From an uncultured bacterium (GTDB taxonomy: Bacteria > Muiribacteriota > Ozemobacteria > Ozemobacterales > Ozemobacteraceae): 47,257 nucleotides of DNA. The number at the start of each line of letters is the position of its first letter. Within the stretch, counting starts at the first letter, position 1. Where the stretch lies: positions 1 to 47,257 of the forward strand of contig CAMJNS010000008.1 in the NCBI GenBank assembly GCA_946407375.1, written 5' to 3'. Shown piece by piece: positions 25,520 to 34,767 of this stretch. The notes beneath the pieces are model-generated. The model did not search any database, was not told the DNA's origin, and saw only the letters and a list, made by a program, of their open reading frames with translations. The position numbers were made by a program, and so were the translations under genes.

Positions 25520-27586
25520 ATGAAAAAGTATTTATTATTAATATTGGTTTTTATTCTTTCCGTTACTTGTACTTTTGCTCAAGATTCTAACAAAGAATAT
25601 GACAATAAATATTATATTCTTCTTCAAAAAGGTGCTAGATTAGAGAAAAATGGCGATTATGAAGAAGCCTATGAGTGTTATGAAGAAGCTTATGAAATAT
25701 CTAAAAATATTCTTCCTCTTTTAAATTTAGCTCAACTTCAGGCTAGAATTGGAAACTATGATGAAGCAGCTAATCGTCTCAAGGATATTCCAGTAAAAAA
25801 ATTGCCCAAAACAGGACAAGCTGAAGTGGCTTTACTCTTAGGCAAAATTCATGCAATGAAAGGCGATATGATTAATGCAGGTAGCAGTTTTGGTGATGCA
25901 TTGAAACTTGTTCCCGATAAATCCGCAGCTAAAATTCGTTCTGCTATGGTTAAGTTAATTTCTGGTATGGCTTATTCCGCAGAAGAATTGATTGCAAATG
26001 AAGAATTTACATATGAAAATGGGTATATTTTTGAAGACTTAAAAATGTGTTTTGCTCTAGATATGAATATTGGTAATTTCGGAAGAGCTTATAATACTTG
26101 TAGTCTTATTGGGGAAGCAAACATTAAAGCTAATCCTAAATCTGGTTTTTTAGATAAATTAAACAACCAGCCATTTGTTTTATTTATTAGTTTTCTACCT
26201 TTGTTTTTAAGCAGATATTTGGCTATTTTTTATTATGCTTTATTATTTGGCGCATTAGGTTTGAGTGCATCTGCATTGGCAAAAAAAACTAACATGTGGC
26301 ACATTCTTGCATTTGTAATTGTTGGGGTTACTCTATTTACTATAGCTCAAAACTATTGTATTAAAAATGTTTATATTTCTATTTTGAATGGTTATGGCTA
26401 TATTTACGATGGTATTTGGATTGTTCCAAGAATGATTATTGCTAGCCATTTGGTTGCTCTTGCTTTATTTTTAATTTTCCCTTGTTTTAAATTAGTTCGA
26501 GAAGATATGAGACCTGCTAGCTATGAATTATTAGGAATCTGGCTATTCTGCTTCTTCTTTGGTGTGGTGGTTCTTTCTTTTCAGAGTAATTTGAAATGGG
26601 TTCCGCAACTTACATATATGTTTATAGGTATGATTTTTTGTGTAATTTCAGCATTAATTATGCCTTTTAGTAAATTAGTTCTTTATAAAATTTCTCAAAT
26701 TACAGGTTTGTCATTCATTGGCAATGTTAGTGCTCCTAAAGCAACTAATGGCAAATTGAGCTTTGCGGATACAAAGATATTAGAAAATAAAATGGTAAAT
26801 TTTGTTAACAGAGGTGAGATTGATTCTGCACTAGCATTGGGTAAAAAAGTATTAAATTATGATAACCAGAAGAGTTTCCCAACTTTTTGGTTAGAATATA
26901 TTATTGCTCAGATTGCAAATGAAGACTATGATATAGCCAAAAAAAATATAGAAGAGTATTATCAGGTTTTTCAAGGTACTAAAAATTATGAAAGTTGCCA
27001 AGTTTATGATGCTTGGCTAAAGACAGAAAAAGGTGATTTTCCAACAGCATATAAATTAGTTAACTCTATATCTGATGATCGAGCAAAATCATTGTCTGCT
27101 GATGAAATAGCAGTTTCTTTACTTGTTCTAGCTCGCTGTTCCTTAAATGTAAAAGATAATGTTCAGGCTCATATAAACTTTAATAAGGCTTTTAATTCAG
27201 TAAAATCTCCCTTTTTTAAATCTCTTATATTGACTGAAGTTGTTGAATTAGATTGTAATATGGTTGCAAAACAATCTTTGCAAAAATGGAAAAGCCAAAT
27301 TGGAAGTATATCTAATACTGGAAAATGTAATTCTTATTTAAATACAATAAAGTCAATGATTGCTTTGTCTGAAAATAATACAGAAGAAGCTCGTAAGCAG
27401 GCTGCGGAATGTCTAAAAAGTAAATTTCCTAATGGAAAGGCTTTTGCTTGGTATGGACATTTGCTTTGTTTAAATGGCAAATCTAATGAGGCAGAAGAAT
27501 TATTATCAAGAATGACCGCTGGAAGTTTTACTGCTGAATGTTTGATGACTGAAGTTACTACAACAACTTCTCCTGCTAATAGTTAA
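25520..27586 (+). CDS. TPR protein with membrane domain
   Basis: A 688-residue protein of unknown function. AAAGGGA lies five bases before the ATG at 25520. A signal peptide (YLLLILVFILSVTCTFA) starts it. Residues about 25-150 are TPR-like repeats (LEKNGDYEEAYECYEEAYE, ARIGNYDEAANRLKDIP) and should face the periplasm. Residues about 215-400 contain six or seven hydrophobic spans. Residues about 410-670 return to TPR-like helical repeats. The layout places two TPR arrays on either side of the membrane domain, which could couple periplasmic and cytoplasmic assemblies. It ends eight bases before the cyclase gene, suggesting co-expression. Confidence 0.82.
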   Translation: MKKYLLLILVFILSVTCTFAQDSNKEYDNKYYILLQKGARLEKNGDYEEAYECYEEAYEISKNILPLLNLAQLQARIGNYDEAANRLKDIPVKKLPKTGQAEVALLLGKIHAMKGDMINAGSSFGDALKLVPDKSAAKIRSAMVKLISGMAYSAEELIANEEFTYENGYIFEDLKMCFALDMNIGNFGRAYNTCSLIGEANIKANPKSGFLDKLNNQPFVLFISFLPLFLSRYLAIFYYALLFGALGLSASALAKKTNMWHILAFVIVGVTLFTIAQNYCIKNVYISILNGYGYIYDGIWIVPRMIIASHLVALALFLIFPCFKLVREDMRPASYELLGIWLFCFFFGVVVLSFQSNLKWVPQLTYMFIGMIFCVISALIMPFSKLVLYKISQITGLSFIGNVSAPKATNGKLSFADTKILENKMVNFVNRGEIDSALALGKKVLNYDNQKSFPTFWLEYIIAQIANEDYDIAKKNIEEYYQVFQGTKNYESCQVYDAWLKTEKGDFPTAYKLVNSISDDRAKSLSADEIAVSLLVLARCSLNVKDNVQAHINFNKAFNSVKSPFFKSLILTEVVELDCNMVAKQSLQKWKSQIGSISNTGKCNSYLNTIKSMIALSENNTEEARKQAAECLKSKFPNGKAFAWYGHLLCLNGKSNEAEELLSRMTAGSFTAECLMTEVTTTTSPANS

Positions 27587-27594
27587 TTTTAAAA

Positions 27595-29883
27595 ATGGCT
27601 GATTTAAAGAAAAAAGGGAAGGAAGAACCGCCAAAAAAAGTTGACGATAAGAAGTCTAAATCGGATTCAAATGCGTCTAAACAAAAAGCTTCCAATGCTG
27701 CGCCGAAATTAGATTCTAGCTCTAAACCTGAAAAAAAGAATAAACTTACTGATTTGTTAAGTTTATTAGGTATTTTAGCCTGTATTGCTTTGGCTGTCCT
27801 TATATTTACAGATAAAATTCCCAAAAAGTTTAGCTCTTTCCAGTCATATTTTTCTTATTTTTATATTATAGGACTTATTGGTATACTAGGTGTTTTGGGC
27901 GAAAAATATGCAGTAGGTTTTTTAGGTTTTGTACTTCCAATTTTTATGGCAGGCGCAACAATACTAATAAGATTAAAACCTACACAATTTCCTATTGATC
28001 AATGGTGGGATCAGTATTCAATAATGGTTTTGTTTTCTGCAGGTTTTCTGTTGTTTCTTTATATAAGGTTCGATAATTTGAAAAAAAATGGTGTGGTTGC
28101 CGCTGATACAACAGGAAAGATTACTGGTTCTGATGGTAATTTAAAGGCACGTGTTGACCCAGCTCTAGCTGCAAAATATAAAGCTGATATGGAAGCTAAA
28201 AATAAAAAAGATACTTCTGCTTTAGATTCTGCTTTAGGAATAAAAAAAGATGATAAACGAGAAGTTGGAGTTCCTGGGGTTGCTAAGGCAAAAGATAATA
28301 AAGAAGGTGATGCAGCCGAAGAAGCAGATGAACCTGAAGAGCCTATTGAAACAAATGAAGAACGTATGGAAAGAGAAGTAAGGCAAATGCGTGAGGATTT
28401 TAATAAAAAATCTATGCGTTTGACTACTACTCTTATGCGTATTAAGAATCTTACGAAAAGCCTTGATAGAGACCAGATTTTTGCTAATACAGTAGAAATA
28501 ATAACTAAAGGGTTAGATGCAAAAAAAGTCCAGTTGCTATTAAACGACGAAAAAGAAGGAAAGCTTAGAATCGTTAAGGCTACAGGAATGAAAGTCAATG
28601 AATATAAAGATTTTGAAGTTCCTTATGAAGAAAATAGTATGATTACTCACCTTCTTCATATAAAAATAAATGAAGTTACAGGTGGGGCAGGGGCTTTTGG
28701 TGTAAAAGAATGTGAAATAGATCCTCAAATGAAAGGTCTAATTGGAAAAGGTGTTCTTAAAACTGTTTTAGCTGCTCCAATTTATGCAGAAGGGAAACTA
28801 TTTGCTATACTTAATGTCGAAGAAATGAATAACCCTGATTATACAAGAGATGATCAGAACCTTTTAACTACCTGTGCTGATGTTGCTGGTTTGGTTATGA
28901 AAAATGCAAAACTTTATTCAGCAACAATGGAAGACTTGGTTTCAGCTCAAAAGCTTAGTGAAGACCAATTGAAACAGAATGAACAATTAAGAGGAAGCTT
29001 GAACCGTATCGTTTCCCCGGCTGTTGCTGAAATGATCATGTCTGACCCCTCTGCATTAAAACTTGGCGGTAAAAAATGCGAAGTTTCCTGCTTTTTCTCT
29101 GATATTCGTGGTTTTACAAAAATGTCTGAAAATATGGACCCGACAGATATAGTTGAACAGTTGAATGTTTATTTCACTAGAATGACAGACATTTTAATGG
29201 AATTAGATGGAACTCTTGATAAATACGTAGGCGACGAATTAATGGCACTTTTTGGAGCACCAGTTGCAAGGGATGATGACCCAATTAGAGCTGTTTTATG
29301 TGGAGTTCGTATGCTTGAGGCCCTCAGAGAACTTCAAGAGGTTTGGAAGAAAGAAGGTAAACCTGTTATTCAAATTGGGGTCGGAGTTAATACTGGTATA
29401 GTTACAGCTGGATATATGGGTTCTGAAAAAGCTCTTTCATATACGGTTATTGGAGATAATGTTAACCTGGCAGCTCGTATTATGGCTCAGGCCAAAGGTA
29501 TGGAAATGTATATTACAAGGGCAACTTATGAAAGAGTTAAGGATTATTTTGATATAGAACAACGAGAATCCATTATGGTTAAAGGTAAATCAATGCCTAT
29601 CGAAATTTTTTGTGTTAAAAAGGTTAAAGATGGTGTTGATATGAGTCAGGTTATTGGTAAGTATGTCGGTCATTTGGCCACTTCATTAGTTGAAGAGAAA
29701 CCTAAAAACTCTGGTTCTAATGCAAATAAACCTCTTAATAATTTGCCTCCGAATATGAAAGAAGAAGATATGAAACAAAATGTTCAAATAGAAGCGGTTA
29801 AAATGATAACCTGTTCTAATTGTGGTCAGGATAACCCACCGCAGGAAAAATTCTGTACAAAGTGTGGTATGCCTATATTCTAA
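27595..29883 (+). CDS. Membrane GAF-class III adenylate/guanylate cyclase with C-terminal zinc ribbon
   Basis: A 762-residue cyclase making a cyclic nucleotide. A Lys-rich N-terminus is followed by about four membrane spans (about 50-160), a Lys/Asp-rich linker with a helix, a GAF domain (about 285-445) and a class III catalytic domain (about 495-670). Metal-binding Asp residues are in FFSDIRGFT (about 500) and KYVGDELMALFG (about 543). The ATP-preferring Lys/Asp pattern is suggested by LDKYVGD and YTVIGDNVNLAARI. The last 25 residues form a Cys4 zinc ribbon CSNCGQDNPPQEKFCTKCG. No good ribosome site. The gene probably relies on coupling to the TPR-membrane gene eight bases upstream. The GAF ligand is unknown. 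Confidence 0.93.
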   Translation: MADLKKKGKEEPPKKVDDKKSKSDSNASKQKASNAAPKLDSSSKPEKKNKLTDLLSLLGILACIALAVLIFTDKIPKKFSSFQSYFSYFYIIGLIGILGVLGEKYAVGFLGFVLPIFMAGATILIRLKPTQFPIDQWWDQYSIMVLFSAGFLLFLYIRFDNLKKNGVVAADTTGKITGSDGNLKARVDPALAAKYKADMEAKNKKDTSALDSALGIKKDDKREVGVPGVAKAKDNKEGDAAEEADEPEEPIETNEERMEREVRQMREDFNKKSMRLTTTLMRIKNLTKSLDRDQIFANTVEIITKGLDAKKVQLLLNDEKEGKLRIVKATGMKVNEYKDFEVPYEENSMITHLLHIKINEVTGGAGAFGVKECEIDPQMKGLIGKGVLKTVLAAPIYAEGKLFAILNVEEMNNPDYTRDDQNLLTTCADVAGLVMKNAKLYSATMEDLVSAQKLSEDQLKQNEQLRGSLNRIVSPAVAEMIMSDPSALKLGGKKCEVSCFFSDIRGFTKMSENMDPTDIVEQLNVYFTRMTDILMELDGTLDKYVGDELMALFGAPVARDDDPIRAVLCGVRMLEALRELQEVWKKEGKPVIQIGVGVNTGIVTAGYMGSEKALSYTVIGDNVNLAARIMAQAKGMEMYITRATYERVKDYFDIEQRESIMVKGKSMPIEIFCVKKVKDGVDMSQVIGKYVGHLATSLVEEKPKNSGSNANKPLNNLPPNMKEEDMKQNVQIEAVKMITCSNCGQDNPPQEKFCTKCGMPIF

Positions 29884-29992
29884 GGGAGAAGAGAGACAAG
29901 AGGTAAGAGAAAAGAATTAATAATTGAAAATTGAAAACAGAAAGTTTAAAAAGAAGAAAAAAAGACAATAATTACAGAGAAGGAAAAGCATT

Positions 29993-30595
29993 TTGAATAA
30001 TTCTTTAAAAAATATATGGCGAGGCATGATTCCAGAAAATCCGGTATTCGTGCTAGCATTAGGACTTTGTTCGACTTTGGCTGCTACCACGAAAGTTGAA
30101 AATGCTTTCTTTATGTCTGTTATTGTTGGTTTTACTACCATTGTTACCTCAGTGATATGCTCTTTTTTGCGTTTAAAAATACCCTATAGATTTAGACTAC
30201 TTTCTTATATGTTAATAATAGTTACAACGGTAATTAGTGTGGAACAGCTTTTAAAAGTTTTTTATCCTGAAATAGCGCGAGAGCTTGGAACCTATGTTGG
30301 GTTAGTTGTTACAAATTGTATTGTAATGGGTAGAATGGAAGCTTATGCTTCATCTCATTCGGTTAGAGAAAGTTTTTGTGATGCCTTGGGTGTTTCTTTA
30401 GGCTATATGATGGTCTTGATTAGTATTTCAGTTGTTAGAGAGTCTTTTGGTAATGGAACGATTTGGAATCTTTCTGTAATGCCTGATGGTTATATTCCCT
30501 GTAGAGTTTTTTCTTCACCACCAGGTGCTTTTATTGTTTTTGCCCTATTTTTGTTTTTAATAAACTGGCTAAGAAGTTTTGGCAGGAGAAGTTAA
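29993..30595 (+). CDS. nqrD: Na+-translocating NADH:quinone reductase subunit D
   Basis: A 200-residue six-span membrane protein of the NqrD/RnfE family. Conserved stretches are NPVFVLALGLCSTLAATT, the Cys-bearing half-helix VVTNCIVMGRMEAYA (about 105), and CDALGVSLGYMMVLI with SPPGAFIVFAL. NqrD and NqrE together hold a membrane Fe centre on the electron path from NqrF. The start is TTG, chosen because AAGGA lies eight bases upstream and the N-terminus fits the family. Followed by nqrE (TAATG overlap) and nqrF. The assignment to Nqr rather than Rnf rests on the NqrF-type neighbour. Confidence 0.92.
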   Translation: MNNSLKNIWRGMIPENPVFVLALGLCSTLAATTKVENAFFMSVIVGFTTIVTSVICSFLRLKIPYRFRLLSYMLIIVTTVISVEQLLKVFYPEIARELGTYVGLVVTNCIVMGRMEAYASSHSVRESFCDALGVSLGYMMVLISISVVRESFGNGTIWNLSVMPDGYIPCRVFSSPPGAFIVFALFLFLINWLRSFGRRS

Positions 30596-31197
30596 TGGAC
30601 TGGAATCAGATTTTTCTTCTGTTACAGATTATTTTCACTGCAGCAATTGCTGAAAATATGGCTCTTTACTATTTTTTAGGCACTTGTCCATTAATCTCTG
30701 TTTCATCGAATTTGCAAACTTCTTTTCAAATGGGTTTAACAGTTTGTTTTGTAATGCTTATTTCGACATCAGTGAATTTTGCTATATATAATTGGATTTT
30801 GCAACCGTTGAATATTGAGTATCTTCAACTTCTTTTCTTCGTTTTGGTAATTGCTGCTATTACTCATTTTTTAGAGTTATTCCTGGATAGGTTTTTCCCT
30901 GAAATATATGCCTCTTTTGGTATTTTTCTACCATTAATAGCTGTTAATTGTGCTATTCTTGGAGTAAGTCTTTTTGTTGTATTGAGGGAATATAATTTCG
31001 TGAGTTCTGTTGCTTATTCTCTTGGAAGTGGTCTAGGCTGGTTGTTGGTAATCTGTCTTATGGCTTCCTTAAGAAAAAGAGTTGATGAAACTGTGGTTCC
31101 ATTATATCTAGGTAAAACAGGCATTACTATGCTTATTGCTTCAATTATGGCCATGGCTTTTTATGGCTTATCTACTGTTGTAAATGGTATGAACTGA
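30595..31197 (+). CDS. nqrE: Na+-translocating NADH:quinone reductase subunit E
   Basis: A 200-residue six-span membrane protein of the NqrE/RnfA family. Typical motifs are AAIAENMALYYFLGTCPLIS (Cys of the membrane Fe site), GIFLPLIAVNCAILGVSLF (second Cys half-helix, about 112-130), and GLGWLLVICLMASLRKRVDE. The start codon overlaps the nqrD stop. One base separates its TGA from the nqrF ATG. It forms the pseudo-symmetric partner of NqrD in the complex. Confidence 0.94.
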   Translation: MDWNQIFLLLQIIFTAAIAENMALYYFLGTCPLISVSSNLQTSFQMGLTVCFVMLISTSVNFAIYNWILQPLNIEYLQLLFFVLVIAAITHFLELFLDRFFPEIYASFGIFLPLIAVNCAILGVSLFVVLREYNFVSSVAYSLGSGLGWLLVICLMASLRKRVDETVVPLYLGKTGITMLIASIMAMAFYGLSTVVNGMN

Positions 31198-31198
31198 C

Positions 31199-32305
31199 AT
31201 GCTGTTACTTTATTCTATAATTAGTGTTGTTGTTCTTGTTATTTTGCTTTGTTTCATTATTCTTTTATTAGAAAAAATACTTGGATTTAGTGGAGAAGTA
31301 GAAGTTAGCGTTAATTCAGAAAAAACTTTTAAGGCAAAAAGAGGTTTAAAACTTCTTCCTGTTTTAGCAGAAAATAATATTTATTTGCCCGCTGCCTGCG
31401 GAAGTAAAGGTAACTGTGGTAGATGCAGATTAAAGGTGATTTCTGGGGGAGGCTATCCTACCGCATTAGAAAAAATCTCTCTTTCTGAAAAAGATATTAA
31501 AGAAGGACTAAGATTAGCTTGCCAGGTAAAAATAAGAGAAAATTTAATTTTGGATATTCCTAAGGAACTATTAAATGCACGTAGTTTTAATGCAAAACTT
31601 ATAGAAATCAAAGATTTAGCTTATAAAATAAAAGGATTACGTTTCAAACTAGAAGATGGTGAAAAACTAAATTTTGAAGCGGGCCAGTATATTCAAATTA
31701 CAAAAGATCTTCCAAGAGAAAGGGCTGTTAGAGCATATTCTATCTCTTCATCTCCGAACATCAAAGATGAGTTTACGCTTGATATACAGTTAGTTGATGG
31801 CGGTTTAATGAGTTCTTACTTACATAGTCTTAAGTTAGATACTATTATTAGTTTTTGTGGCTCTTTTGGTGATATGTATGTAAATTCAGAAAATAAATCT
31901 GATTGCTTTTTGTTAGTTGCTGGTGGTGTGGGGTTAGCTCCAATGAGATCTATTATTAGTTATTTAATAGAAAATTCTTCAAAATCTAAAATAATCCTTT
32001 TTCACGGAGTAAGAAGTAAAAAAAATCTATATTTCGAAAATGAATACAAAAAATTACAAAAAGATAATTCAAATTTTGAATATTATCCTGTTTTATCAGA
32101 ACCAGCTCTAGAAGATGGTTGGATAGGAAAAACAGGTTTGGTAACCCAAGCGTTAGAAGAATATTTAAATGAAAAAAATATAATAAGTAGTTCTTTACAA
32201 GCTTATCTTTGTGGCCCTTCCAAAATGATGGAAGTAACCACAAAGTTATTGCTAGAAAAGGGGATTGAAAGTAGTAAAATACATTCTGACCCTTTCAGTT
32301 TTTAG
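31199..32305 (+). CDS. nqrF: Na+-translocating NADH:quinone reductase subunit F
   Basis: A 368-residue electron-entry subunit. One N-terminal membrane helix (VVVLVILLCFIILLLEKIL) is followed by a plant-type 2Fe-2S domain with CGSKGNCGRC and a fourth Cys in LACQV. An FAD domain follows (RAVRAYSISSSP, about 178) and then an NADH-binding domain (VAGGVGLAPMRSII, about 240; CGPSKMM near the end). It is slightly shorter than the roughly 407-residue Vibrio protein. It oxidises NADH at the cytoplasmic face and passes electrons inward. Its last four bases overlap the convergent methyltransferase gene. Confidence 0.93.
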   Translation: MLLLYSIISVVVLVILLCFIILLLEKILGFSGEVEVSVNSEKTFKAKRGLKLLPVLAENNIYLPAACGSKGNCGRCRLKVISGGGYPTALEKISLSEKDIKEGLRLACQVKIRENLILDIPKELLNARSFNAKLIEIKDLAYKIKGLRFKLEDGEKLNFEAGQYIQITKDLPRERAVRAYSISSSPNIKDEFTLDIQLVDGGLMSSYLHSLKLDTIISFCGSFGDMYVNSENKSDCFLLVAGGVGLAPMRSIISYLIENSSKSKIILFHGVRSKKNLYFENEYKKLQKDNSNFEYYPVLSEPALEDGWIGKTGLVTQALEEYLNEKNIISSSLQAYLCGPSKMMEVTTKLLLEKGIESSKIHSDPFSF

Positions 32306-33591
32306 CTTCTTAAAAATACTCCCAAAGTTTCCATGTGGTAGGTTCCTGGGAATAAATCAAAAGAATATACTCTATCAAGTTTATAACCCATTTGTTTTAG
32401 AGCTTTAGCATCACGTCTAAAAGTCATTGGATTACAAGAAAGGTAAGTTATTATTTTGGGTTTGATTCCAGATAAACCTCTAGTAACTCTTTGAGAAATG
32501 CCAGTTCTTGGAGGATTGAGATGCAAAGCTGCAATTACACCCTTGGTTATTGGAGTATTAAAAATAGCTTCTGCTTTTTTGCAAATAAAGTTGATTTTTG
32601 AAGAAGTTCTTGTTTTTTGGTGGGCTAAAGCATCTTGGAATGAAGAAACATTGCATTCTACTGCGTATACTTCTTCAAACATGGATTCTAACAGGAATGT
32701 CTGAGTGCCACAACCGCAATAAAGATCTAAGAATTTACCTTTGTGCTGATAAGCACTATAAATTGAAATAAGGGTATGGAGTATAGCTTCTGCACCTTCT
32801 ATATTATTTTGGAAAAATGAATTTGGTGAAACTCTCCAGTTTCTGTTCATAAAGAAGAAGGGTTTCTTGTCACGCATTTGAGTAAGAAGATTGCCTACTT
32901 CTGCATAAACTTCTAATCTGCTTAAACTTTCATTTTCATCAAAAAACTTTTTGAAAGGTGCCAATGCTTCTTCATTACTGGTAGGAACTTTTAATGCAAA
33001 TGTACAATGTTGTTGTTCGCCTAGGGTTCTAACAGTAATAGTATGAATGTTTTCCATTGTTTCTCTATTTTCTGGTTTATTTGCAAATTCTAGAAGTTTT
33101 TCATAAAGAAGCATATTTTCATAACACTGTACAATACAACCCTTTAATGGAACTACGTCATGGGAATTATAAGAATAGTTTCCAAGAATAACGCTTCCAT
33201 CTTCAGGAAAAGCAACTTTTAATTCCATCTTGTTGCGATAACCACGCATTGGAAGAGGTTCCATTGGATACGCATGGCTAGGATTCAAACCTTTAATAAT
33301 AAAATTGAGAACATTTTCCTTTTCATTTCTCTGAGTTTCTGGGTGCATTTCTTGCCAATGGCAGCCGCCACATTGTGGAAAATTAGGGCAGGGTGATTTT
33401 CTTCTATGTTTTGATGGTTCTATTATTTCTACAATTTTGGCTCTAATATAATCTGGTTTATCTTCTGTTACTTCAATTTTTACCTTGTCACCTGGGACTC
33501 CATAGGGTACAAAAACTACTTTACCATCAAGATGAGCAAGAGAATCGATCCCATAAGTCATTTTTTCTATGGTTACTATGTTATTTTCCAT
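32302..33591 (-). CDS. RlmD/TrmA-family RNA (uracil-5-)-methyltransferase
   Basis: A 429-residue SAM-dependent RNA methyltransferase. An N-terminal TRAM/OB domain (about 1-60) precedes a Cys4 4Fe-4S site, SPCPNFPQCGGCHW plus a later Cys (VPLKGCIVQC). The SAM loop is FLDLYCGCGTQTFLLES (about 288). The catalytic Cys is in TYLSCNPMTFRRDA (about 385), and the C-terminal base lies in GTYHMETLGVF. The target is probably a 23S rRNA uridine (RlmD or RlmCD type), which the family alone does not decide. It ends inside the nqrF stop on the other strand and has its own promoter upstream. Confidence 0.93.
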   Translation of the reverse strand: MENNIVTIEKMTYGIDSLAHLDGKVVFVPYGVPGDKVKIEVTEDKPDYIRAKIVEIIEPSKHRRKSPCPNFPQCGGCHWQEMHPETQRNEKENVLNFIIKGLNPSHAYPMEPLPMRGYRNKMELKVAFPEDGSVILGNYSYNSHDVVPLKGCIVQCYENMLLYEKLLEFANKPENRETMENIHTITVRTLGEQQHCTFALKVPTSNEEALAPFKKFFDENESLSRLEVYAEVGNLLTQMRDKKPFFFMNRNWRVSPNSFFQNNIEGAEAILHTLISIYSAYQHKGKFLDLYCGCGTQTFLLESMFEEVYAVECNVSSFQDALAHQKTRTSSKINFICKKAEAIFNTPITKGVIAALHLNPPRTGISQRVTRGLSGIKPKIITYLSCNPMTFRRDAKALKQMGYKLDRVYSFDLFPGTYHMETLGVFLRS

Positions 33592-33687
33592 TTTAAATCC
33601 TTTAATAATTATAAATTAACCTATAAGTTGAATGCTGATAAAATCCAAATAGCAATCAAACAGCTACCACAATTATAACTTCTTGTT

Positions 33688-33716
33688 TTATAAAGCTATA
33701 ATGGCATGGCAATCAA
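33688..33716 (-). promoter_or_regulatory. Sigma70-type promoter of the uracil methyltransferase
   Basis: On the minus strand TTGATT and TTATAA are separated by 17 bases, about 95 bases before the ATG at 33591. The remainder of the 33592-33893 spacer carries an imperfect hairpin (taagaaagacgg / ccatcttctta, 33820-33851) just past the acetyltransferase stop, possibly a weak terminator, and no gene. Confidence 0.45.
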
Positions 33717-33893
33717 CAAAATCAAATCATTAGATTACTCTAGTAATATTGAATTGCTTTGTTATTAAAAGAGAATAGTTTGATTGTCACAAGTTTTACT
33801 ATAAAAATAAATGTGACTTCTAAGAAAGACGGCACATTTCCATCTTCTTAAATGCAAATTACAGCATTACTAAGTATTTGTCAAATAAAATGA

Positions 33894-34562
33894 TTAGGCT
33901 CCTAAATAGTTTTTGATTATCCAAGAATCTGCAAGACTATCATACTCTTCATCAAGTAGAGAATATACATTTGCATCTTGCCACTCTCTATTAATAAACA
34001 AACACTGTCGACTTGTACCTTCTTTTTTGAATCCTAGTTTTTTTGCGATGGCAATAGAAGCTTTATTCTGTTTCGTAATTTTTAACCATATTCTGTGAAG
34101 ATTTATTTCTTCGTATGCAAAAGAAATAAGTGTTGCAAGGGCTTCTGTTGCATACCCCTTATTTGTCTCAGGTTCTTCAATCCAATAGGAAACGCCAGCA
34201 GAACGCTGAATTCCAAAATCTACTGAATGAAGAGCTATTCTTCCTATCATTTTATCGTCTTCAATTCTAAAAACACCTAAGTCAAGTCTTAAACCTTTTT
34301 TCGCTAATAATCTATCTTCAGTTATTAGCTCAGTAACGCAATTTAAAGTAATTGCTTCTGGTTGTGGCTGTATCCATTTTTCTAAATAGTCTCTATTTGA
34401 AAGCATTAATTCTCTTAATTCTGGAGCATCTATTTTTTTACAACGTCTAAGGTATATTCTAGAAGCGTAAAGTTCTCTTTCCATAGGCATGATACCTGAA
34501 AATACTTCAGGTGGTCTTTGAAGAACCTGCAATAAATACTCAGAATAAGAAGTTTTAGACAT
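33894..34562 (-). CDS. RimJ/RimL-type GNAT acetyltransferase
   Basis: A 222-residue GNAT protein. After about 25 extra N-terminal residues the domain begins LYASRIYLRRCKKIDAPELR. The family pattern includes MIGRIALHSVDF, VSYWIEEPETNKGYATEAL (acetyl-CoA pyrophosphate loop about 130) and NKASIAIAKKLGFKKEG. RimJ/L relatives acetylate protein N-termini or small amines. Nothing nearby tells which. It appears monocistronic. The ATG at 34562 has no strong ribosome site but the N-terminus is otherwise continuous. Confidence 0.9.
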   Translation of the reverse strand: MSKTSYSEYLLQVLQRPPEVFSGIMPMERELYASRIYLRRCKKIDAPELRELMLSNRDYLEKWIQPQPEAITLNCVTELITEDRLLAKKGLRLDLGVFRIEDDKMIGRIALHSVDFGIQRSAGVSYWIEEPETNKGYATEALATLISFAYEEINLHRIWLKITKQNKASIAIAKKLGFKKEGTSRQCLFINREWQDANVYSLLDEEYDSLADSWIIKNYLGA

Positions 34563-34647
34563 TATTATACTCCTATGAAAAAAGTTTGAGGCTTTAAGAT
34601 TATTTAAATGTGTGTCTCCTGACTCTATTGTTCACGTCACTTGCTTG

Positions 34648-34653
34648 TATAAT
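34648..34653 (+). promoter_or_regulatory. Perfect -10 box upstream of the C39 peptidase gene
   Basis: TATAAT lies about 115 bases before the start at 34768. The -35 region (TTGTTC at short spacing) is weak, so the promoter call is tentative. Confidence 0.35.
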
Positions 34654-34767
34654 AAATGATAATAGTATTGGGTTTTTTCTTCAAATTATTTCTTTAAAAA
34701 ATAATTAAAACTTAATAAAATGTATTTAAGTATTAAGGTTAAATTATATAAAATTAAGGAACTTAAA

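Noticed and set aside
29993..32305. Rnf complex
   Set aside because: D and E relatives occur in both Rnf and Nqr, but the third gene has the membrane helix, 2Fe-2S, FAD and NADH domains of NqrF, which Rnf lacks.
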